NCBI GenBank assembly: GCA_964419055.1
Contig: CAYQNU010000021.1
Span: forward strand, 1 to 56,541
Reading direction: 5' to 3'
Length of the DNA stretch: 56,541 bases
DNA from: CAYQNU01 sp964419055
Lineage (GTDB): Bacteria > Bacteroidota > Bacteroidia > Flavobacteriales_D > Parvicellaceae
The notes beneath the pieces were generated by a model that worked only from the letters and a program-made list of their open reading frames with translations, was not told the origin of the DNA and ran no database searches. Shown here piece after piece: positions 9,601 to 17,554 of the stretch; within the stretch, counting starts at the first letter, position 1; each line of letters opens with the position of its first letter. The translations under genes and the position numbers were made by a program.

Positions 9601-12600
9601 CTCAAGCTCCGGTTTTTACAGGTGCAGCGGATTGTAGTGGTACAGTAACCATAACAGGAACTCTTAATGGTGCACCAAGTACTATGTACCGTTTAGATTT
9701 TTATAAAAACACAACACCAGATGCATCTGGTTCAGGAGAAGGGGAGACGTATATTGAAAAAACGTATGTCATAACTGACGGAGCAGGGGTAACCAATTTC
9801 AATCATATTTTTTCAGAACCTGTTTCTGTTGGTGATATCATAACCGCTATTGCATCGGATTCAATTAACGGTTTCCCTATTCGAAATTCATCCGAATTTG
9901 CCGTTAACATAATGGTTCAGTCATCTCCATCTATAACTTTGGTCACATCCACAAATGAATCTTGTTCAGGAACAATGGATGGATCAATTGATGTAAGTGT
10001 ATCAGGTGGTATTGCACCGTATACCTATACATGGTATAACAGTTCTGCTGCAATTGTAGGTTCAAATGAAGATGTTTCAGGACTAGGAGCAGATGATTAT
10101 TATTTGGAGTTAGAAGATGCTATTGGTTGTATCATCAACTCAGCAGTTTATAATATTACCAGTCCTCCTCTTTTTACAGTGAGTGTTTCTACTTCTGACG
10201 CTACTTGTGCCGGTGGATCAGATGGTACTGCAACAGCTGTTGAAGTAGGCGGTACCGGTCCTTTTACTTACTTATGGTCACCAGGTGGTCAAACGACTCA
10301 AACAATAAATGGTTTGTTTCAAGGAAGTTATGATGTTACCGTAACCGATGCCAACGGTTGTATTCAAATGAATACTGGTTTTGTTTTTGAACCCAGTCCT
10401 ATGATGCTTAATTTCACCACCACAGATCCTACTTGTTTTGGGAGTACTGATGGTTTGTTATCTGTAAATGTTTCTTCTGGAGGAACTGCCCCTTTCAATT
10501 ATTTATGGTCACCAGGAAGCTTCACAACTCAAACTATTAGCGGTTTATCTTCCGGAAATTATACGTGTCAAGTTACTGATGCTAATGGTTGTATTCAATC
10601 AGATAATGTGTCATTGACAGATCCTCCGCAACTAATTTTGACTCAAGATGCTCAAACAAATGTTTCTTGTTTTGGTGAAATTGATGGAAATGCTACAGTA
10701 GGAGCATCAGGTAACGCCCCTTTTACTTATAGTTGGGCTCCTTTTGGAGGAACTTCACCTACAGCATCAGGTTTAAATGCTCAAATTTTCACTGTTACTG
10801 TGATGGATATCAATGGATGTACTGCTCAAGAAAATTTTAATATATCAGAACCTGCTTCTATCACTTTTAACCAAAGTTTCACCAATGAGTCTTGTGCTGG
10901 AACCGCTGATGGAACTATTTCATTAGAAATAACCAGTGGTGGGGCACCATCTTTTTCGTTTGAATTATTTGATGATTTTGATGTTTCAATAAATTCTGAA
11001 CTATCTGTAGGATTAAATGATTTAAGAACATTTTCGGGATTAACAGGAGGAGATTATTATATTGTGGTAACAGATTTGTCTGGATGTGATGATACCATTT
11101 TATATTCTATACCACAACCTTTCGTATACACCGCTTCGTTTTCTGCACCATCTTTTTCTTGTGAGGGTACTATTATAAACTTTACAGACGCCTCTTCAAA
11201 CACACCTACATCTTGGCAATGGGATTTTGGAGATTTAAATACTTCTAATCTACAAAATCCATCACATACCTATTCTTCTGCAGGAGTTTACACAGTCACT
11301 CTTACAACTTTTTGGGGTGCATGTTCTGAAGTTCATACGGATAATATAACGATTAATGTAACTCCGGTTGTTACCAATTCAAATACTTTAACGATTTGTT
11401 CAAATGATCCTATATCAATACCCTTATCCGCTACTGTAATTTCAACTTTTACTTGGACAGCTAGTTATGTTGCGCTTACAGGAGGGTCAGGTTCGGGTTC
11501 AGGAGATATTAATGAAATATTACAAAACATTACATCAAATCCTGAGGTTGCACCTTATTCTGTAATTCCAACATCATCATTAGGTTGTGTTGGAAATCCC
11601 TACATTATAAACGTTACAGTTAATCCCGAACCCGTTTATTCAGGACCAACATCCTACACTATTTGTAGTGGTGATGCTTTAAGTATAAATCTTACTTCAC
11701 CAATAGCAAGTACTTGGAATTGGGATGCAACCAGTAATGTTAATGTAGGAGGGGAATCTACTACTAATCAAACGACATCTTCCATTACGGATGTTTTAAT
11801 AAATAGCTTAAGCACACCTGAAAATGTTACCTATAATGTTCAACCGACCAGTTTATTAGGTTGTGCAAATTCTTACCAAACTATTACGGTAACTGTTAAT
11901 CCAACTCCGGCCACTCCAACTATTACTTCCAATAGTCCCATTTGTGAAGGGGGAACGTTGACGTTGACTACGCCTTTAGTAGCGGGTGCTGCTTATGTTT
12001 GGTCAGGTCCAAATGGCTTTTCTTCGAATCTTCAAAACCCTTCAATTGTTGGTATTTCAAGCGCAGGAGCTGGAACGTATAGTTTAGTCAACACTTTAGC
12101 AGGTTGTAATTCAAGTACGGGAACTTCGACTGTTATTGTAAACGTTGCACCTACTATTTCAATTGCTGATCCAGGTGGAATAGGGCAATCAATATGTATA
12201 ACTTCTCCAACTACCTCAATGTCTGCAAATACTCCAATAGTAGGAACAGGTGTTTGGACTTATATTAGTGGACCAAGTTTTCCTACAATTGTAAATAATA
12301 CAGCACCTAATACAGTAATCAATGATCTTACAGCTCCTGGAAATTATGTTTTTGAATGGACTATAAGTAATGGAGGATGTATTCCTTCTTCATCTCAAAT
12401 TACAGTTACAGTTGACAATTTACCTACAGTAGCTGATGCTGGTATTGATCAATCGGTTTGTGAAGCAGTTGGTACTTCATCAATGAATGCTAACACACCA
12501 ATAGTAGGTTTTGGAAACTGGAGTCAATTGAGTGGCCCTATAGCTTCCATTGTAAATGTAAATTCACCAACTACAGTTATAAATGGATTAACTACTCCTG

Positions 12601-15600
12601 GGTCTTATGTTTTTGAATGGACTACAATTAATGGTGGTTGTCCCACTACCTCAGACAATGTTTTGATAACAATAGAATCTTCTCCTACAACATCAAATGC
12701 CGGAGTAAATCAAAATATATGTGCGAGTTCTTCTAGTACTAATTTAACAGCAAACACACCAACAATTGGTACAGGTTTATGGTCATTTGTTAGTGGACCG
12801 GGTTCACCAACAATAATTTCACCTACAAATCCTAATTCTTTAGTGGTTGGTTTAAGTACAGTTGGCTCATATATTTTTGAATGGACAATTAGTAATGGTA
12901 CTTGTACACCTTCAACTTCTCAAGTTACCATCACAACAATAGCAAATCCAGTAACACCAGTGGTATCAAGTAATTCACCATTGTGCGAAGGTGATAACAT
13001 ATTGCTTTCTACTCCGTTAGTGGCTGGAGCTTCTTATTCTTGGACAGGTCCGGGTGGATTTACTTCAACACTTCAAAATCCAACGATAAATTCTGTTACC
13101 ACTTCAAATGCAGGAACGTATTCATTAGATGTAACCGTAAATGGATGTACATCTGTTAATCCTGGTTCTACAGCAGTGTCAATAAATCCTGCTCCAACAG
13201 TATCTAATGCTGGTACCGATCAAGATGTATGTATTAATGTTGCTACAGCTACAATGTCAGCTAATACTGCCGTATTTGGAGTTGGAACATGGTCTTTTGT
13301 ATCAGGACCGATATCACCAAGTTTTGTTGATATCAACAGTCCAATAACGAATGTCAATGGAATGAGTAATGCAGGAACGTATGTTTTTGAGTGGACGATT
13401 TCAAGCATTGGATGTATTTCTTCAAGTGATCAAGTTACTATTATTGTTGATAATTTACCCACAGCAGCTGATGCTGGTTTAGATACAACAGCATGTGCTA
13501 CCATTGGTACAATGACTTTATTTGGTAACAATCCTTCTTTTGGAACTGGAACTTGGTCACAAATTGGCGGGCCTGCTACCACTATAACTTCTCCTTCAAA
13601 TAATATTACAGGAATAACAGGTTTGTCAACTGCGGGAACATACATTTATCAATGGACAATAGTAAATGGAACATGTGTAATAAGTACTGATCAAAAAGTG
13701 GTTACTTTAAATCCTGGACCTTCGGTATCCAATGCCGGGTCAGACCAAACAATATGTGTTTCCAATCCTTCAGTTTCGATGAACGCTAATTTTCCAACTG
13801 AAGGTAGTGGACTTTGGACACAAATTAGTGGTCCAAATACGGCTTCATTTACAAATACAATGGCTCCCACTTCTATAGTTAATGATTTAAATATAGCTGG
13901 AAGTTATGTTTTTGAATGGACAATTTCAAGTTTGGGGTGTACATCCTCAAGTTCTCAAGTGACCATCAATGTTGATGATGTACCTACTACCGCCAATGCT
14001 GGTATAGATACAACGGCTTGTGAAACGTTAGGTTCTATGACCTTTTTTGGAAACAACCCAACAGTAGGAACAGGTGTTTGGACTCAAATTAGTGGAACAG
14101 GTACTACAATTGCCTCACCAACATCAAACATAACTTCAGTGAGCGGCCTAACCACAGCAGGAACTTATGTATATGAATGGACTATTTCAAATGGAGTTTG
14201 TGTAAGCAGTTCAGATCAAAGAATGGTAGTTTTAAGTACTGGACCAACAACTGCGACAGCTGGGTCTGATCAATCAATTTGTGTTTCAAATGCTAATGTT
14301 ACAATGGCCGCCAATACACCTTCCAATGGAACAGGTGCTTGGTCATACATAAGTGGACCAACTACTCCTTCAATCATTAACTTTAGTGACCCCAATACGG
14401 TTGTAAACAATTTAAATGCTGCTGGAAGTTATATTTTTGAATGGGCCATATCAAGTGTTGGTTGTACACCATCTACTTCCCAAGTAACCATCAATGTTGA
14501 TGATGTGCCTACTACAGCCAATGCAGGTGTAGATACAACAGCTTGTGAAACATTGGGATCGATGACCTTTTTTGGAAATAGTCCTATCGTAGGAACGGGA
14601 GTTTGGACTCAAATAAGCGGAACTGGTACTACAATTGCCTCACCAACATCAAACATAACATCAGTGAGCGGCCTAACAACAGCAGGAACTTACGTTTATG
14701 AATGGACCATATCAAATGGTGTTTGTTCGAGTAGCTCTGACCAAAAAATTATTACTTTGAGTTCAGGCCCAACAATTGCTAATGCGGGTGCAGGGCAATC
14801 CATTTGTATTTCTACTGCTAGTGCTACAATGGCTGCCAATTCGCCATCAAACGGTACTGGAACTTGGAACTATATTAGTGGGCCAACTACGCCAACAATT
14901 GTAACTTTAAGTGACCCCAATACGGTTGTGAACAATTTAAATGCTGCTGGAAGTTATATTTTTGAATGGGCCATATCAAGTGTTGGTTGTACACCATCTA
15001 CCTCCCAAGTAACCATCAATGTTGATGATGTGCCTACTTTTTCCGATGCTGGATTACCACAGTCCATTTGTGCAGGAAATGATACAGTTATAATGAACGC
15101 TAACACACCTTTAATTGGTTCAGGATCTTGGATGCAAATATCTGGTGGATCCACTATTATTGACAACACATCTTCTCCTTCTACTATTATTACAGGATTC
15201 GTTACACCAGGAACTTATGTTTATGAGTGGGTAATAGGTAACGGAAGTTGTTCTAATTCTTCAGATCAAGTTACCATAACAGTTGAGGAAGCACCTACCA
15301 CTTCAATTGCTGGAACCAATCAAGATATATGTGTCAGTGCAGCGGCAACTACTTTAGCGGCAAATTCACCAATTGTGGGCACAGGAACGTGGTCATTTGT
15401 TAGTGGTCCATCGGTGCCAACTTTTGTAAATATAAATTCACCTACAACCAGCGCAAACGGGTTCATGATGCCGGGAGTTTATGTTTTGGAATGGGCCATT
15501 TCAAATGGATCTTGTGTGCCCTCAACTTCTCAAGTCACCATTACAGTTAATGATGCACCAACTACATCAGCTGCTGGATCGGATCAAACTATTTGTTCAA

Positions 15601-16838
15601 CCGCAGGGACAGTATCTATGAATGCTAATTCACCTTTTGTTGGATTAGGTTCTTGGTCGCAAATAAGTGGACCTTCAAGCATAATTGTAGATTTAAACTC
15701 ACCAACAACTGTAATTAATGGTTTAACCACAGCTGGTGTGTATAATTTCCAGTGGGAAATATCAAACATAACGTGCACATCTTCAACGGATGTTGTTACC
15801 ATTACGGTAAATGAAGGACCATCTGTAAATGCTACAGCACCAAATAATGTGTGTGCATCTGAAAGTTCATTTAATGTGTTAGGAACCCAGAATAATGCAA
15901 ATTCTGTAATATGGAGTATTGTCTCAGGAAGTGGCTCTTTGAGTTCTACAACTACAAATGCTTCTGTGTATACCTTAGGTGCATCCGATCAAAGTACAAC
16001 TGTGATTCTACTATTTGATGGAATATCATCAAGTTGTCCATTGGCTTCTGACACTGTTTATGTAGTAATTGATCCAATTCCAAATGCACCTACTACGACT
16101 GATAATTTAAATCAATCCATCTGTGAAGGCACAACCGTCAATTTATCAGCATCAACCACAACAAGTGGAGCTAATATTTTTTGGTTCAGTAATGCTGGCT
16201 TGACTAACCAAATTGGTGTTGGAGCAAATGTAACCCTTGGTCCAATTGTTTCAAATGGGAATGCTTATGTTGTTTCATCGTTAAATGGATGTGTAAATAA
16301 CAACCCATTGATATTTAATTTAAATTTAGTTTCCAATTCGGTTGATGCTGGAGATTCTGTATCAGTTTGTGCGGGGTCATCAACAACTTTAAACGGGGCG
16401 GCTTCAGGAAATTTTTATTGGATAAATGAAGTTGGACTTTCGGATACAACAATTTTGAATCCTACTGTAAATCCAACGGTTGAAACGTATTATTTTTTAG
16501 TTTCAAATAATGGTGGCTGTACTGCTATAGATTCAGTTTTGGTGTATATAATTACAGATTGTGAAACAATTCAAGTAACCAACTCTTTTTCACCAAACGG
16601 AGATGGGGTTAATGATTTCTTTACTATTGATGGATTAAACAATTCAGTAGCACTGAGAGTTACCATTATAAATAGATGGGGAGATGTAGTCGCTGATATT
16701 CCCAATTATGATAACATCATTTCAAGATGGGATGGAACTTATAATGGATCTCCTGTTCCAGAAGGAACCTACTTCTACATAATTGAATATTTGGAAGGAA
16801 GCGTGCCTTCTACAGGTTGGGTACAAGTATTGAGATAA
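6615..16838 (+). CDS. Giant T9SS type B surface protein with beta-helix, SprB, PKD and Ig-like repeats
   Basis: About 3,407 aa. The start is placed at ATG 6615, not the TTG 57 bp upstream, because MKLFQRIFITISIFLFFAHYSSA is then a clean signal peptide. Order of parts: a CSLREAI-like opening (VTNTNDAGPGSFRDQC) and a long right-handed beta-helix region (about 6700-9600) rich in NNIISGN-type turns; a small beta-sandwich; five SprB-type repeats (about 9950-11100, ending DANGC or similar); a PKD domain with WQWDFGD (about 11210); PKD/Ig-like modules; 13 units of an ~87-aa module (about 12140-15830; consensus AGxDQxIC...ANTP...GxW...SGP...FEWTISNGxC...SQVTI), interrupted once by a different Ig-like unit; and a C-terminal gliding-motility (CHU_C) tail from NSFSPNGDGVNDFF to WVQVLR, the type B T9SS signal. 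Such proteins are surface adhesins in gliding bacteria; the substrate is unknown. No porP/sprF gene is adjacent. Confidence 0.93.
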   Translation: MKLFQRIFITISIFLFFAHYSSANVLYVTNTNDAGPGSFRDQCAAAFANDSVVFNVSGIINLQSTVVIDKEIKIIGPTAKYMTINLNNGDIRFNTFTIDTIFISYLRFTKPTSNSNHFLVTNGAKVKFEYCVFDDMNTIVNGGAIEVNGANSKLIVNGCSFFGNTTQNNGGAIFANNDAECTIKNSTFNENNAASTGGCISLNATSTLIAVNNTFHNNNNGIIYAISPDCNIIITNNIFSSSAPTTMLLGTSIWNGLGGNVYTSTAGILGSTLTTLGINTSNDIFSGNQANLQLRPTHVTDGYGLKWFPVINSSGFSVETGVYSAYVTEFDGRRAPRTLDGNIDGVLNVDAGACEYTPYRVTSNSGAGDFESIFTLANSNTAGSIYIEFDCSPSGTHITSGLTTTYSGKWIIDGFTQFGSAVPGPSASITAVTPGQFPNVISGNSTLLSIVNAGFGTTISGLAFDNEFTTSIFINNTQSVNIFGNLFFSTAASNADKGVHVFGGNNHTIGGSLHLHRNVMNDHFASIGSAGILIEQSDKTKVIGNFIGTNANGTSSITNDDGVIIGFDASNTQVGGSELFQKNIISGNFNRGVGITVGASTNNIIESNYIGLNYAGTAALPNSIGISVEGNETKIGNFNKQSGNVISGNTYGIQVFSEFNEIHGNIIGLNPTTDASIPNTQYGISIESANNQVGFEYSNLAQRNVISGNGIAGIYINGINAVSNIIHGNLIGPFGDEASSPVTNQNFGIHITNQAYENYIGSANLDNGNVVSGNGSIGIALSQDVNTISIQSNNIGVDKTESIDLPNGTVGIQLLNNCSNNNINNNMVARNGTNGIEINSSHNNTIFDNVIGCNRDVTANFGNTESGITLFNSFGTYIEENNIHSNGLFGIDMLGSNNTQIYTNYIGGNASSLEPFVGSGNGNRGIYVDQSDSVQIGDGTLFRVNYIKFNNGDGITIDGGSSLVQHSFNLISDNAGLGIDIDADGVSVVPTNNEGAQAPVFTGAADCSGTVTITGTLNGAPSTMYRLDFYKNTTPDASGSGEGETYIEKTYVITDGAGVTNFNHIFSEPVSVGDIITAIASDSINGFPIRNSSEFAVNIMVQSSPSITLVTSTNESCSGTMDGSIDVSVSGGIAPYTYTWYNSSAAIVGSNEDVSGLGADDYYLELEDAIGCIINSAVYNITSPPLFTVSVSTSDATCAGGSDGTATAVEVGGTGPFTYLWSPGGQTTQTINGLFQGSYDVTVTDANGCIQMNTGFVFEPSPMMLNFTTTDPTCFGSTDGLLSVNVSSGGTAPFNYLWSPGSFTTQTISGLSSGNYTCQVTDANGCIQSDNVSLTDPPQLILTQDAQTNVSCFGEIDGNATVGASGNAPFTYSWAPFGGTSPTASGLNAQIFTVTVMDINGCTAQENFNISEPASITFNQSFTNESCAGTADGTISLEITSGGAPSFSFELFDDFDVSINSELSVGLNDLRTFSGLTGGDYYIVVTDLSGCDDTILYSIPQPFVYTASFSAPSFSCEGTIINFTDASSNTPTSWQWDFGDLNTSNLQNPSHTYSSAGVYTVTLTTFWGACSEVHTDNITINVTPVVTNSNTLTICSNDPISIPLSATVISTFTWTASYVALTGGSGSGSGDINEILQNITSNPEVAPYSVIPTSSLGCVGNPYIINVTVNPEPVYSGPTSYTICSGDALSINLTSPIASTWNWDATSNVNVGGESTTNQTTSSITDVLINSLSTPENVTYNVQPTSLLGCANSYQTITVTVNPTPATPTITSNSPICEGGTLTLTTPLVAGAAYVWSGPNGFSSNLQNPSIVGISSAGAGTYSLVNTLAGCNSSTGTSTVIVNVAPTISIADPGGIGQSICITSPTTSMSANTPIVGTGVWTYISGPSFPTIVNNTAPNTVINDLTAPGNYVFEWTISNGGCIPSSSQITVTVDNLPTVADAGIDQSVCEAVGTSSMNANTPIVGFGNWSQLSGPIASIVNVNSPTTVINGLTTPGSYVFEWTTINGGCPTTSDNVLITIESSPTTSNAGVNQNICASSSSTNLTANTPTIGTGLWSFVSGPGSPTIISPTNPNSLVVGLSTVGSYIFEWTISNGTCTPSTSQVTITTIANPVTPVVSSNSPLCEGDNILLSTPLVAGASYSWTGPGGFTSTLQNPTINSVTTSNAGTYSLDVTVNGCTSVNPGSTAVSINPAPTVSNAGTDQDVCINVATATMSANTAVFGVGTWSFVSGPISPSFVDINSPITNVNGMSNAGTYVFEWTISSIGCISSSDQVTIIVDNLPTAADAGLDTTACATIGTMTLFGNNPSFGTGTWSQIGGPATTITSPSNNITGITGLSTAGTYIYQWTIVNGTCVISTDQKVVTLNPGPSVSNAGSDQTICVSNPSVSMNANFPTEGSGLWTQISGPNTASFTNTMAPTSIVNDLNIAGSYVFEWTISSLGCTSSSSQVTINVDDVPTTANAGIDTTACETLGSMTFFGNNPTVGTGVWTQISGTGTTIASPTSNITSVSGLTTAGTYVYEWTISNGVCVSSSDQRMVVLSTGPTTATAGSDQSICVSNANVTMAANTPSNGTGAWSYISGPTTPSIINFSDPNTVVNNLNAAGSYIFEWAISSVGCTPSTSQVTINVDDVPTTANAGVDTTACETLGSMTFFGNSPIVGTGVWTQISGTGTTIASPTSNITSVSGLTTAGTYVYEWTISNGVCSSSSDQKIITLSSGPTIANAGAGQSICISTASATMAANSPSNGTGTWNYISGPTTPTIVTLSDPNTVVNNLNAAGSYIFEWAISSVGCTPSTSQVTINVDDVPTFSDAGLPQSICAGNDTVIMNANTPLIGSGSWMQISGGSTIIDNTSSPSTIITGFVTPGTYVYEWVIGNGSCSNSSDQVTITVEEAPTTSIAGTNQDICVSAAATTLAANSPIVGTGTWSFVSGPSVPTFVNINSPTTSANGFMMPGVYVLEWAISNGSCVPSTSQVTITVNDAPTTSAAGSDQTICSTAGTVSMNANSPFVGLGSWSQISGPSSIIVDLNSPTTVINGLTTAGVYNFQWEISNITCTSSTDVVTITVNEGPSVNATAPNNVCASESSFNVLGTQNNANSVIWSIVSGSGSLSSTTTNASVYTLGASDQSTTVILLFDGISSSCPLASDTVYVVIDPIPNAPTTTDNLNQSICEGTTVNLSASTTTSGANIFWFSNAGLTNQIGVGANVTLGPIVSNGNAYVVSSLNGCVNNNPLIFNLNLVSNSVDAGDSVSVCAGSSTTLNGAASGNFYWINEVGLSDTTILNPTVNPTVETYYFLVSNNGGCTAIDSVLVYIITDCETIQVTNSFSPNGDGVNDFFTIDGLNNSVALRVTIINRWGDVVADIPNYDNIISRWDGTYNGSPVPEGTYFYIIEYLEGSVPSTGWVQVLR
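13971..15048 (+). repeat. 525-bp higher-order tandem repeat inside the giant adhesin gene
   Basis: Pairs of ~87-aa modules repeat as 175-codon blocks. GTTGATGATG recurs at 13971, 14496 and 15021, GTACTACAATTGCCTCACCA at 14101 and 14626, and CCCAATACGG at 14391 and 14916, always 525 bp apart. Stretches of tens of bases are identical, whereas the other modules in the gene have diverged. This indicates recent duplication or gene conversion of a two-module block. Confidence 0.9.
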
Positions 16839-17009
16839 TGCTGCTTTTTTTAAACTGGCAAAAAGGATGAATATTGTTTTAACCAATTGTAAGTTAGATT
16901 CAATTAATAGTAGTTACTAATGAAATTTCATCCAATTGAAATAGGTCAATTGGAAGATTTTTTTGCTCAATTTTGTATAATTGATAAGAACATTAGAAAT
17001 AGTTAAAAA

Positions 17010-17480
17010 TTATTCCAACTGTTTGAATATTTCATTAAAGTCCGTCCAAAATTCATCCAATTGGAGCATATGTTGCTCGAAAAACTGAAATGTTTTTTGC
17101 CAAGTATCCTTATTGAATAAATTAACTCCTTCCAACGAAATGCTTATTTTTGAAATGTAGCTATAATTTCCTTCGGGTGTATAAATCAACTCATCAAATT
17201 CCCATTTCCATTCGCCTACTATTTCTGTAAATACACGCTTGAGTTCTTCAAACTGCTGAAAATATAATTCTCGTATTTCGGAATCTTTATGTTGCAACTC
17301 AATACAAACTTCAGCAGAAGATTTATCTAATTTGAGTCTAAAATAAACATCTTTGACACCTGTTTTGTAATTCACCCATTTATTGTGAAAATTGAATTGT
17401 GATTTATGCTTTTGCATAAATTTTCCATAACTGGTCCAAAAAAGGGTAGTGATTTCTCGTGCTTCTTCTTTTGTATACAT
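17010..17480 (-). CDS. DUF4268-like protein
   Basis: 156 aa from ATG 17480 (MYTKEEAREIT); an ATG 42 bp upstream would put the start inside the neighbouring terminator hairpin. It resembles DUF4268 proteins: ITTLFWTSYGKFM near the N-terminus, NKWVNYKTGVKDVYFRL, an IELQH motif and a C-terminal LDEFW. In some proteins this domain accompanies restriction or nuclease domains, but as a stand-alone protein its function is unknown. No signal peptide or membrane segment is seen. It lies downstream of the protease gene on the same strand, with a terminator between them. Confidence 0.7.
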   Translation of the reverse strand: MYTKEEAREITTLFWTSYGKFMQKHKSQFNFHNKWVNYKTGVKDVYFRLKLDKSSAEVCIELQHKDSEIRELYFQQFEELKRVFTEIVGEWKWEFDELIYTPEGNYSYISKISISLEGVNLFNKDTWQKTFQFFEQHMLQLDEFWTDFNEIFKQLE

Positions 17481-17489
17481 GTGGGTGAC

Positions 17490-17533
17490 AAAAATAAAAA
17501 AATCCGTCAATTGAATGAACAATTGACGGATTT
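17490..17533 (-). terminator. Rho-independent terminator of the secreted protease gene
   Basis: A perfect 13-bp stem, AAATCCGTCAATT (17500-17512) with AATTGACGGATTT (17521-17533), followed on the minus strand by a T-rich run (complement of 17490-17501). It lies just past the stop codon of the gene ending at 17555. Confidence 0.92.
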
Positions 17534-17554
17534 AAAAGTAAGTTTAATAACGTA

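Noticed and set aside
13220..15802. Minus-strand frames inside the giant adhesin
   Set aside because: Repeat-driven antisense frames with no start signals or family match.
16839..17009. tRNA or small RNA in the gap after the giant adhesin
   Set aside because: No cloverleaf or strong hairpin is visible; AT-rich spacer.
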